From Capra hircus (lineage: Eukaryota; Chordata; Mammalia; Artiodactyla; Bovidae), in contig NC_030816.1 of the NCBI RefSeq assembly GCF_001704415.2, forward strand, positions 82,152,713 to 82,216,712: a stretch of DNA of 64,000 bases, read 5' to 3'. Shown here piece by piece: positions 47,217 to 57,439 of this stretch. The notes under the pieces were generated by a model. The model made no database searches and had not been told where the DNA came from. It saw only the letters and a program-made list of their open reading frames with translations. How positions within the stretch are numbered: the first letter of the stretch is position 1; every line of letters begins with the position of its first letter. A program made the translations under genes and the position numbers.

Positions 47217-48918
47217 TGCAGAGCCATGCTGGGGTCCAGCCCCGGTGGATCCAGGGTGATTCAAAGGTGGGGGGACGGAGTCGGCGTCTTTGGAAAAATA
47301 CAGATTTAATCACAGATATAGAGAGATTAGAAATGGATAGTGTAGTAGGAAGATTAGTGGAGAAAAAGAGGCTGAATAACTTGGATTAAGTGGAATAGCA
47401 TCCATGCTCCAGATGGGAATTCAGCCAGAAAAACGGGAGCAAGAAAGAAGCGACATGGGGGAATCAGTCTTTCCGGAAACTGATCCATTTTCTTTATTTT
47501 TAGGTTTGCTTATATACCTTTTGTTACACATAGGGATGAATACAGAGTCACGCGGGGGTCAGCAGTCCTGACCTTTATCAAAATCAGGTGCTTCACATAA
47601 AAAATTCTTAGGGATTTTACGATCCTTCCTTTCTGATAACCAAAAACCTTATTTCTTCCAAAGGTGTTTTTTCTTAAACCAGGCACCACCCTGCAAGTAA
47701 AGTTACATTCCTATAGGGTGAGGGTGTAGTGAGTTACAATCAAGAAAGGAACTTATTTAACCCAAGGTTAACATGATTAGTCTTAAAGGTTAATACTTAT
47801 TTCTCCTATATGCTTAAAGGTTAATACTTATTTCTTCCTATATGCTAGTTATATTCATTATAAGGGTAGGGAACATGGAGATTTAGCAGCAAACATCAGC
47901 CCAACAAATGAAAATCCTTTCACCAATGTTCCCCTTAAGATCTATTTGGTCTTAAGATAGTGATAAAGTTACATTTTTACATAACAAGGACACAGTGATT
48001 TATAACAAAGCACAATGATCTATTACAAAAGAGAAAATCCATTAACTCAAAAAGTCTAGTATTGCTAACATCAAACTACTATATTTCCCTTGCTATATTC
48101 CAAATACATTGATTAATATATTCCCAGGTGCCTAAGGATATGGAGGCCTGGCGGCAATCATTGACTCAACAAGAAGAAAAAGCCCTATGCTAATTAAGAC
48201 TCTCAAAATACTCCAAAACTCTCTGTGCTGCTTATGGTTAACGGGTAGTAAACAATCATGTGCGTAGTGGCAGGAGTATGGATAATCCTGTCACTCAAGC
48301 TAGTCTGTCAGCAGAGAGGTTTGACCTGAGACATCCTTGTCCCACCCAGAGCAGGGAATTAGCAGCAATTATTGACACAACAAAATGAAGAACCCTTCAC
48401 CAATATAATTCCTAACCAACCCACTATACTAATAATTCCTAATTCCCCAAAAGGATATGCCTTTAGTAAGTCTAAAACATCTCGTGCCTCTCAGATTGGG
48501 AGGCTGTAAACAATCACATGTGGCGGGACGAACCTATACAGGCCGGCTAGATAACCTTCAGAGCAGTTTGTAAGCTGAAACACTCTTGTCACACCCAGGA
48601 ATTTTTATTGCCTTGGAGCTGCACATTTACTCCTTCTCGGAGAGAAATGGTTATGGGGGAGAGCCCCCGGTAAAGTCAGAGGTGTAGATGAGAGCATAAA
48701 ACAGACTCTGGTTTTGGGGTAGATGCTCGGGAACAGGGGGTTTCCTGAGGCTTGATCACGCCTTTGCGTATGCCAAGCCTCCTTCCTCATGACCTTTGCC
48801 ATGGGCGGAGTTCCTCACGCTGGCCCCCGGCAGAGCCAGATGGTTTCACAGGCATGTTCCACCAGCCTTTGAGGCAATAGGTCAGGCCGGTATATACAAA
48901 TTCTTCCCAGCCATGGCA
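47217..48918 (-). mobile_element. Solo LTR of a ruminant class II (ERVK-like) endogenous retrovirus, 1702 bp
   Basis: The element starts TG (TGCAGAGCC) and ends CA (CCATGGCA), flanked by exact 6-bp repeats AAAAAG, the length typical of class II retroviruses. In minus orientation a TATA box (GGTATATAAGC, 47508-47518) is followed by AATAAA (47493-47498), leaving about 0.27 kb of R/U5 and a U3 of about 1.4 kb. The U3 contains a 31/32-bp tandem duplication (47782-47812, 47813-47844) and larger degenerate repeats (48151-48349, 48361-48598, partial at 47882-47935). No gag, pol or env reading frame is present, so it is a recombined solo LTR. Family resemblance to bovine BTLTR1-type LTRs is from memory. 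Confidence 0.88.
47782..47844. repeat. Two-copy tandem repeat in LTR U3 (31/32 bp)
   Basis: CTTAAAGGTTAATACTTATT begins both copies. They differ by one inserted T (TTTCTCC against TTTCTTCC). Confidence 0.95.
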
Positions 48919-48924
48919 AAAAAG
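48919..48924. repeat. Target-site duplication of the solo LTR, right
   Basis: AAAAAG, matching 47211-47216. Confidence 0.85.
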
Positions 48925-49404
48925 GGACTACCATCCAACTCATACTGAGAGGTCAGCATAACCCTAATAAGTTCAAACAGAGACATTAAAAAAAAAATCA
49001 TGAGTTTGACTCACTCCTGTATGTACGTGTAGATATAGAAATTCCAAACACATAAGCAAATCAACTTCAACTTCAAAGGGCAATACTCTACCTCCAGGTT
49101 GGGCTTTTTGTAGCTATGCAAGGATGGCATAAAACTGAGAAGTAATTTACTGCAGTAATAGATTAAAAGAGAAAGAAACGTGTGGTCATTTGAATAAATG
49201 CATTTGATAGAACTCAACACACAAGTATAAGTAATGTTTTCTGGTTAGATTATTTCTCATTTTGATTGTGGGAATGTTGTTAGCAAGACTGAGAAACATA
49301 TGATCAGAAACTGAAAGCTTTGCTTTCTTGATAAGTGACCAAGAGACACTGATGGAGAATCTGTTAGTATAAGGGGGAGGCCGTAGACCAAACAGTGTTT
49401 AAAA
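48925..49404. other. Intronic sequence, possible L1 scrap
   Basis: 48925-49240 (CTACCATCCAACTCATACTG, AATAAATGCATTTGATAG) may continue the old L1 seen at 47040-47205, as expected if the LTR inserted into it. No gene. Confidence 0.45.
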
Positions 49405-49560
49405 GCAAGGATGCTGGGACACAGTCCTGGGACAGTCTTGGCTCTGCCACTGGCCACTCTGTAAGACCAGGGAGGAATTAATATGTCCCCTGTGGGAGGT
49501 ATTATCATGGGCTTGATGAAGTAACGTGTGTGTGAAGCCTTTTGCATGCACTGGCGTATG
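49405..49560 (+). mobile_element. MIR SINE remnant
   Basis: GGATGCTGGGACACAGTCCT, CTTGGCTCTGCCACTGGCC, GGGAGGTATTATCATGGGC and GTAACGTGTGTGTGAAGCC follow MIR order. It ends about 170 bp before the TULP4 acceptor. Confidence 0.7.
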
Positions 49561-49734
49561 CTTTCCGAACAGTATCTTTTATATATTACTGTTAAAATAC
49601 AGTATGGTATAGTGTCTGTTTAAGGCCATCTTGATTTTAGCCAAAGGCTCAGGTAATGACTACAAATAGTCTTTGTTGAAAGTGCTTTCCCTTTCAGATT
49701 ACAAGCTAACTCCTTTTGTCTGTGTGTCCCAAAG

Positions 49735-49896
49735 GTGAGCGATTTCACATGGAGCCACGATGGGACGCAGGCACTTATTTCATATCGAGATGGGTTTGTC
49801 CTGGTTGGTTCTGTCAGTGGACAAAGACACTGGTCATCTGAGATCAACTTGGAAAGTCAAATCACCTGTGGCATATGGACGCCTGATGACCAGCAG
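49735..49896 (+). CDS. TULP4: TULP4 internal coding exon (next WD40 blade)
   Basis: This internal exon of 162 bp (54 codons) directly continues the reading frame of the exon at 39323. It begins VSDFTWSHDGTQALISYRDG, passes FVLVGSVSGQRHWSSEI and ends CGIWTPDDQQ. The pattern hydrophobic-W-S-x-D-G, then V-L-V-G-S-V-S-G, is a further WD40 blade. The acceptor AG is at 49733-49734, and the donor after DDQQ is GTAACA at 49897. Both junctions are phase 0, so exons 39323 and 49735 join as ...RGAQ-VSDF.... In TULP4 the N-terminal WD40 repeats probably form the substrate-binding propeller. Codons beyond 49896 (translating VTPLARDV...) are intron read-through, not protein. The first codon is GTG (Val) and is not a translation start. 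No frameshift or stop is present. Confidence 0.95.
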
Positions 49897-51384
49897 GTAA
49901 CACCTCTTGCCCGTGATGTGTCATGTTCAAACCGCATGAGCTGAGGGGGAAAGGCATTAAGTATTAACACAGGGAGAAGGTGGGGAAGAGCCGACTCAAA
50001 AGGCTCATAAAGAGTCTCAAAGGAAAAGAGCACTGAGCTTGCCCAAGTAACAACCGACACAAAAATTTTGTGTGAACCATAGATTGAGGAAATAATATGC
50101 CCCGTCAGTATTGTAAACAGAGTTAATAATTATACAAAATACTCATATAAATGTATTTTAAAGTCTACAGAAAGAGCCAATTAATAAATAGATAATGGGC
50201 ATAAATTATTCACGAAGGAGGTTCAGCTTGTCAGTAATCATGGTGTTCCCACCATGTATGTATTCTGGGGGAAAAAAGCAAAATTATACAATGAGGGTAT
50301 ATTTTCACTTATTAACAGAAAAAGTGATATAGATGATTTTACTGATCATTCATAAGAGCTTAATCAAATATTCTCATTCATTGCTGATAATATGCATTAG
50401 ATCTTTGAGGAAGCAAAAATTTAATACAATTTTTAAGTGAGTCTTAAAAATTATCATCTGTTTTGATCTAGTAATATGCTTTAGGAATTTATCTAAAACA
50501 AAATGGGAAGAAAATAAAAGTTGTAGTCATTAAAGCATTTATAATAGTAAAAGTTTGGCAGTAGTCTGCTAGTATAAAAATGGTTAAGTAAACCATGGTA
50601 TAACCACTTAAAGGATCATATTAGAGTTCAGTAAGTTAGAGATTGTGGTTATAAAGATGATGTATAATCTAAAAGGGCTCTTGTGATATAGTGTTAAGAA
50701 AAAAGCCAGGATATGAAATGGTATGTGTGGTGTGAGTACCACATCATAAAACAGCCAAAGGAAACTACCCATCTTGTAAAAAGAACTGGAAGGAAATTAA
50801 TCAAAATGTCACAAGGAGGTGGTTACTTTATGCTGATAAGCCTCTGGGGTCATTTTTAAAACCTGATTTCAAATTTTCCTTTAATGTGCCTATTTTATAT
50901 TCATGATAAAACTATATAATCTAATAAAATTATTAATCATTTACTTATTTTTTTAAGTAAAATCTTTGTAAATATAAAACTTGTGTTTTCCAAGTATAGC
51001 AGAATCCATTAAATGCGAGGACATTTCACACTCAAGATTTCAGTTTAATTTTGGTAAAGTATAATATGAAACCATAGATTTTGGGGGAACTTTTTTCAAT
51101 GAATTGCTTGCCTGTAGTCACTGTGTATTTCATAGTTACAGTTTTTTCAAGTAAAAATGTTAAGTATTTTTTCGTCTTGTCAAAATTTGTGAGAATTACA
51201 AAAGGTAGTCTATTCTGAACTCTGAGTCTCTTCCCTCACCCTCCCCTAGAGGCATCTGATTACCCAGTAGCATGTATGTTTCCACGTGAAGTGCTGGGTT
51301 TATTTACTGCATCGGTTTATTTCTGTAGGTTTCTACTGTCCCTGCTGTCTGCTCAGAGGCTGCGTCCGCGGCCCAGTGAGTGAC
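49897..51384. other. AT-rich intronic sequence
   Basis: No exon recognised. 50280-51160 resembles very old LINE-like AT-rich DNA but I cannot assign it. Confidence 0.45.
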
Positions 51385-51505
51385 CTCGCACGCAGGCACT
51401 TAACCTCTCCCTGCTTCAGTTTCCTCCTCTGTGACGAGGGGTGTGAATTATTTCCTGCCTCATTCCCAGGGCTTTTGTAATGACCAGTTGAGGGAACACA
51501 TGTGC
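51385..51505 (+). mobile_element. MIR SINE remnant
   Basis: GCACTTAACCTCTCCCTGCT, TCAGTTTCCTCCTCTGTGAC and CCAGGGCTTTTGTAATGACC fit MIR. Confidence 0.75.
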
Positions 51506-52164
51506 AGGAACTTCAGACTACGTCAGAGGAAGTCTCGGCTTCACATTCTTCTCTCGCCTAGAGTGATGGAACTGTAAGGCTCCTGTCTCAGTCCGCCGTG
51601 AGCTGTGCCAACCATATGACGCCAGCAGACTGCACACCTGGAGTGTGACAGGCATGGGGCCTGGAGATGTGGGGGACACAGTGGGTGAGATGCCTGTGGT
51701 TGCCGAGGTAGCAGACAGCATGGGCGGGATGGAGTGGAGATGGGCTGCAGCTTCGAAGCCCGGCTGAGGCCATGGACTTGGTTCCCTCGGCCGGTCGGCA
51801 GGACCTCAGGGCAGCTTTGCAGGTGGTTGGGCTCCTGGCCCATGCCTCAGTCTAGATGACTGTTTTTGTGGGTCTGTATTTAGAGCTAATGGATGAAGTT
51901 TCATTTGAGCAAAATGTTCCATTGCCTTTCAAAAAATATTGCCGACCTTGGAAGAATTCAACACAGAGAAGAGATGAATGGATGCTCTGTAGGTCATGTT
52001 TGAACTGAAACATTCCTCCCTCTGTCTCGGTCATTCTTTCATATCTCTTGCTTGGTTTCAAAATTATTCATGGAAAAAGAGTATGAAGACAGTGTCGTGT
52101 TTGTAATGTAGTTAATAACCTTCTGTCTTTGATGTAAACAGCCTCCAGGATGCCCCCTCCCGCC
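51506..52164. other. Intronic sequence without recognised gene
   Basis: Nothing recognised. Confidence 0.5.
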
Positions 52165-52410
52165 ACATCTTTGTTTTTTATGTTTTTATCGCAGTATAAT
52201 TGCTTTGCAATGTTGGTTTCTGCTGGACAACAGTGTGAATCAACCACAAGTATACATATATCCCCTCCCTGATGAGCCTCCCTCCACCCCCATCCCACCC
52301 CTCTGTGTCATCACAGCACCACGCTGAGCCCCCTGTGCTGTGTACAGCAGCTTCCCACTAGCTATCTGTTTTACACATGGTCGTGTATATATGTCATTGT
52401 TTTACTCTCT
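52165..52410 (-). mobile_element. Ruminant L1 3' end
   Basis: Reverse complement of an artiodactyl L1 3' UTR: ATCGCAGTATAATTGCTTTG, CAATGTTGGTTTCTGCTGG, GTGTACAGCAGCTTCCCACT and TTTTACACATGGTCGTGTAT. Confidence 0.85.
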
Positions 52411-55400
52411 CATCTTGAGACAGTTCTGATTGTGATGGGATTCTAGGCTGCTTCCTGTTAACTCTTTAAAATACAAGCAGTACTGTTTTACAAACAAGTG
52501 ATTTTGAGATCTAGCTATTTTCCTATTTGTCATATATATGTACATATTTTTTTCAGCTTTGGGGGGAGTGGTCTGGGTAGGTGGACACTGTGGCTCTTCG
52601 GACATAAATGTTTACAGATATGCAGCCAACTCACGTTGAGCCTTGGCCGGGTGTTGCTCACTGTTGGAGCCTTTCAGCTGGCTCTGGAGAACTTGAGGTG
52701 TGTCTCCATTAGGAAAGGTAGGCATGTCTCGGGGTGAACGCTGCTGTCCTCAGAGGACACCGAGGATCTGTGCCCACAAGAGCAGGACGGAGGAAAGAGC
52801 CTCAGACTTGGAGCTGACAAATTTAGGTTAAATGAATAAAGAATTTTGTGGTCACAGTTCTGAGCAGAAAAGCACCAGAAGAAAACTCTACCTAGTTTCC
52901 GCTGTTCCCAGGAGAACTGCAAGAAAGCAGCTTGCAGAACCAGTCCTCTGGGGCAGGGACCAGGGTTCTGCAGAGGACTTCTCAGGCTGGTGGCCTTGTC
53001 CCGTTCTTGTCCCAGTTGCCCTTTCTCTGTCACAGCTCCCTCGAGGGGTATGTGATGGTGTGGGTGCCGCTAACCGTGTTTGGCTTCTTTTAAGGGACCT
53101 CAGGTGTCAAAGCCATGTGCTGGTGAGGCGAGTTAGCAGCATGTGTTTCCACAGTCAGTGCAGCCCCTGATCAAACAGGGCTTGTTCCGTCCCGGCGTTT
53201 GCGGTTTCCCTCCCCAAGCCAGTTGCCCTTCCCACTGGACCCAGTCCTGGCCTGCTGGCCTATCCTGCCAGCTCCCCCTGATTTCTTCTCAAACTGCCTG
53301 CCCCGGGCACTGGGGTCTTGGAACATCTTCTCCCCAGGCTCCTCTGTTGGCTGAAGGTCGTCTCCCAGCAGCTCCCTGGGCTCCTGCACTCCTCCCCTCT
53401 TGCTGGGCTTCAGCCTCAGCCTCTCCCCTTCTCTCCTGTCCTCGGGGTAATTTCTCCTGCTGCCTCTTGTGCACCTCTAGCTTCCCAGCTCTGTGCTGTG
53501 CTCCCGTCTCCCTCTCGTCCTTTGCACCAAGCCCAGGCTGCCCACAGACCACCCTCCCGCCGCCAGAATCCCACGTGGTCCGTGCTCCGCGTCAGTCTGC
53601 ACGCCCGCCCTGCGCCTCTGTTGCTGATCCTCTCCACAACCAGGCGGGACTTGTGCTCAACTTTCCTTCTTCCTTTGTCTGCACCCTCTGCTTAGTCACT
53701 TAGCCCTCTTGAGTCCACCTCCTGAATACTTTATTGCCAGGAATTATTTACTTGTATTGAAAAGTTACAGGTGATTATTCTCAGGCTGACATCAGGGAAG
53801 ATAGTTAAGGCTCCACGTGCCTAAATTCTGGAGTAGGGCTGGTGGATTTGGGGGCTCCCAAGTTCTTCCCAACTCTCCTTGTCTATAACTTCGTCCCTGG
53901 GCTGGTGTCTTCTGTTGTGTCCAGTGGCTGCTTCTGCCAGCCGGGCTGCCTTTTTCTTGGTTCATGTCCCGTGAGGGAATGAGTGGCTGTTCAGTTCTTT
54001 GAAGTTACTTGAAGGTTCCCATTGGCCGCAGCAGTGGCTTGCACAGCGTGTGTGTTCCTCCCGGAGTTGGGTGTGGCTGCCTTCCTTGGGCAGGGGAAGG
54101 CGGGGGCTCAGGGGGAAGGAGGCGGAGAATACCTGACAGAGCCCAGGGCAGCCCCATCCCCGTGAGTTTAGAGGTGATGTCATGTGACTCTGGCTCCTCT
54201 CTAGCTTCCTTTCCTGTTTGTTTTTACTAACTTTTATTAAAGAGCTGTAGTTCTTAAAAGTCAAATAGTAGTGCTAGGTTTATAATGAATATTTTTTAAA
54301 AACATAAGCCACCTTTCAATTCCTGGTGCCGTCCCTCCCGCTCCCAGGTTCCTGCTCCCGTGGCCACTGCTTTTGCTTGTTTTCCTCCAGATTTCTGATT
54401 GGTGGGCTTATTTGCCAGATCTTGATGTTTTTTGGACTCGGGTGTTCTCCACTGACTTCCTACCTGGGAGAGGAGGACCTGGCTCTCCCCCTGTTCCATG
54501 GCTGCCCACACCCCCAACCCCATCCCGTCCGCCCAGCGTGTTCAGTCTTCCTGCTGAGGGCACACATGACTCACTCACAGGGCCAGGGTAGCATTGCCAT
54601 ACTAATGCAGTCGTTTGCTTTTTCCAGAATTAGTAAAGTTGCCTGACTTATTTGCTTGGTTGTCAGTGTACCAATCACGAATCAATCCTTCCGCTCTCCA
54701 AACACTTGAAAGGCCCCTCTGAAGTGTTTCACTACCCCAAGCGGTGCATCCGACTGACTTGTTTCCTGGGCCCTCAGCCTGGACCGGTTGCTCTCGGCCT
54801 GCGGCACACCTGGAGCCTGAGCCCCTTCCCTCATCTCCTGTTTATCTGGGACCAGCACCTGTATTTCTGTGGTTTGTCCCTTCATTTTGGTGAAACACGT
54901 CTTCAGAGTGTTGTGAATTTCAAGATGTGCTTTTTCTCTCTCACCAGTTTGGCTGGAAATGGTGGTCACTTTCCAACTCATCCTTTGCCTCCAAGGACTT
55001 GTCATAGCTCTGTGATATTTTCTTTTCACTTTCAGGAAATCTTATTATTCAGATGTCCTTTTAGATTGATGATTTGATTTTAATTCTTTTCTCTCCCAGT
55101 TTCTTTTCTTTGCCTAATGTAATTTTCTAGGTGATATGCTGAGCTATATCCTCCAAGTTTTCTTTGACTTTGAAAAATTAATGCTATCACATTTTTAACT
55201 TTTTGGAGCTCTATTTTTGTTTTCTGATTAGATTATGATCTGTTCTTTTTAATATATATATATAATTAAATTCTTATTTCATGGAGGACAAAACAATGTG
55301 AGGATGTTGAGTTTTTGAAGTATTCTTCTGCATTCTTCATTGTCTTTCTTTTCTAGGTTCTTTCTGGTTTGGTTTTGGCTTCTCTTTTTCATATTAGATG

Positions 55401-56700
55401 CTTTTCTCAAATGTGTGGTGATCCTTGGTTGTCCACTCATATTTGTGATGTGGATACTGAAAAGTAAAGCCTGGGGGGTGGGGTAGTGAGTGGACCTGTC
55501 CTTCTGCTTGGAAGACCCATCTGGACTTCAGAGTCTTGTACTATCTGCTCTACCATGGCAGTGTTGGAGGTTGGCTGCCTGTGGGCCTTACCTGGTAGCT
55601 GAACTGGGCTCACTTTTATCATTGAGTTGCTGGGTTTTTCAGCATAGACCCTTGAGCTGTGTCTGCGCCTTCTGTTCCACCCCTTCTGAAAGTAAGATGC
55701 GCACTCATCTGCCTGGGAGGGGAGGAGATGCGGTGGGCTAGCCGTTCCTTTTCAAGACATCAGCCAGTCCACTTTGGGAAGGTGAGGTGGAATCCGCTTT
55801 CTCCTGTGCTTTCCACTGTAGGTTTGGGGTTCAGCTGGCTCTGGCTTGTTCTGTCGCTTACCATGCACCTGTCTGCTGTCCACTCTCTTAAGCATTGACT
55901 TCTCTGTCTGCTGACTTACTCTCTCCAGTCCTCTGTGAGAGTTTCACACTCATTACGCACAACTGAGTGGGTTTGGGGGAAGGTGCATAGTTATTAATTG
56001 TCCATAATATCAAGAGTCCATATTAATAGTCCATCTGCAAGCCCTCATGCATTTCCAGGCTTCTCTCTGCCCAGCTCCCTCCTTCACACTCACCCTAGTG
56101 GACTAGTTTCCTGAGCTCACATTGCTTTTGTTTTCTTTCTTTTTTTTCACATTGCTTTTCTACCTTCACACAAGCTCTTCCTTCTGCCCTTGCCCCTCTT
56201 CTCTCTAGTCAGCTCCCCCTGCCTCGGCACCTAGGTCCAGCCCTGGCCTCGCCTGAGGACTCTCTGTGTCTCCTCCCATCCTCGGGTACCACGCAGACGT
56301 GAGAGGAATTCTTGTTTTACCCCACAGAGCCTGCCCTGGGGGGATCCAGCATTCATTTTTCATAACTCTTTTACACAAAGTCTAATTTTTTGTTTTTTTC
56401 AAATCTGTTGACACTTGTGTGGAATCTTTCATTAGTTAAGGCTGGTTGATTGTTTTTTTTTTTTTTAGGTTCTGTGGTTATCCCTTCTTTAGAAAGCAGT
56501 TTGGATGAGGATCCTAATAACTGAGTTCTTCCTCTTTCTCAAATCCAAAAACAGTTCCTAAATGTGATCATTGTTGGTTTAATCCTGATCCACGATATAG
56601 AAAATTCAACTCAGTGACAGGTATTAGCTGCTAGGATACTCTACCAAGAAAATCCATGTGGTTCCTTTGAGAAAGTTCTTTGCAAGATTGTGTGTGTGTG
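52411..56700. other. Intronic sequence without recognised gene
   Basis: About 4.3 kb. 52840-53710 is pyrimidine/GC-rich on the plus strand and gives long overlapping frames (up to 186 codons) rich in Ser/Pro/Ala/Leu in several frames, which points to composition rather than coding. 54950-55440 is T-rich with an AT run near 55250. No exon or RNA gene recognised. Confidence 0.5.
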
Positions 56701-56893
56701 TGCTCAGTCGCATCTGACTCTGCGACCCCGGGGACTGCAGCCCACTGGGCTCCTCTGTGCGTGGGATTTCCCAGGCAAGAATACTGGAGTGGGTTGCCAT
56801 TTCCTTCTCCAAGGGATCTTCCCGACCCAGGGATCGAACCCACATCTCTGCATCACCTGAATTGGCAGGAGGATTCTTTACCATTGCTCCCCA
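56701..56893 (-). mobile_element. Bov-tA SINE
   Basis: Reverse-complement copy preceded by a GT run: CTCAGTCGCATCTGACTCTG, CCAGGCAAGAATACTGGAGT, CGACCCAGGGATCGAACCCA, GGAGGATTCTTTACCATTGC. Confidence 0.94.
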
Positions 56894-57082
56894 GAGCCAT
56901 GGTGTCAGGATTTTCGGAAGATTCAGTGTTCCCATTGCCTGGCATGTGTCCCTGTGGTACTGCCTGACGGCAGGGAGATAGGACTGATGGCGTCTTCACA
57001 GATCACCTGCCCTCAGATTCTTTACCTCTTTTCTTCCTGTGTCATAGCTGGCCCCTCTATTTCCAGCTCTTTGATCTCTTCT

Positions 57083-57439
57083 TTACAGTAATGAGAACTC
57101 TTTTAATCCTGTGCCAACAAACTTTTCAGAGTTAATCTGGAATTCTCCTCTTTCCCCAGTGTGCCTAAGAGCCCTATTCATTTTTTTAACTGTTACATGG
57201 GAGTTGTAAGTGAATGATGCACCACAGTTACTGTATTGCAGACCTTGGTCTCCATGGTACGGCGGGTACACAGCCTCACTAGGATACTCAGTGTATGGTG
57301 CATAGTTGTTATTAATAGTTACTCTTCTTGTGTGGAGGAATGAAGTCAGGAACAACAGTTCACCATCTTGGTGACATCCCTCCCAATAAAAACTCATGAT
57401 GAACATCCTAGAATTACATTTTAGGAAGTCTGTAGCCAC
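57083..57439 (-). pseudogene. Decayed C2H2 zinc-finger-like pseudogene fragment
   Basis: A 118-codon minus-strand frame contains, at residues about 62-108 (57116-57256), the series YHGDQGLQYSNCGASFTYNS, then RHTGER and FQINSEKF. This follows the register of a C2H2 finger and its linkers: H-x-G-[E/D]-x-x-x-Q-x-x-x-C-G-x-S-F, then H-T-G-E-R, then F-Q-x-N-S-x-K-F. Key metal ligands are missing or replaced: the first Cys of the finger reads Tyr, the first His of the zinc pair is lost with a small insertion, and the next finger lacks both Cys. It therefore cannot be a working zinc finger. No KRAB or intact finger array is seen. The likeliest reading is a relic of a ZNF gene or retrocopy; chance resemblance in an open frame is the alternative. 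Confidence 0.45.

Larger units (their letters stand above)
39452..49734 (+). other. TULP4: TULP4 intron between the two exons (10,283 bp)
   Basis: This is a complete GT-AG intron, with donor GTGAGC at 39452 and acceptor AAAG ending at 49734 after the pyrimidine-rich tcctttt-gtctgtgtgtccc. It is phase 0 on both sides. It contains a MIR split by a multi-unit SINE, another Bov-tA SINE, a 3.6-kb old L1 with four insertions, a 1.7-kb solo LTR and a MIR close to the acceptor. I saw no additional exon inside it. Confidence 0.9.

Noticed and set aside
52832..53703. Long overlapping plus-strand frames of 112, 186 and 125 codons
   Set aside because: They overlap in different frames, are rich in Ser/Pro/Leu, contain no recognisable domain, and lie in pyrimidine-rich intron between TULP4 exons.
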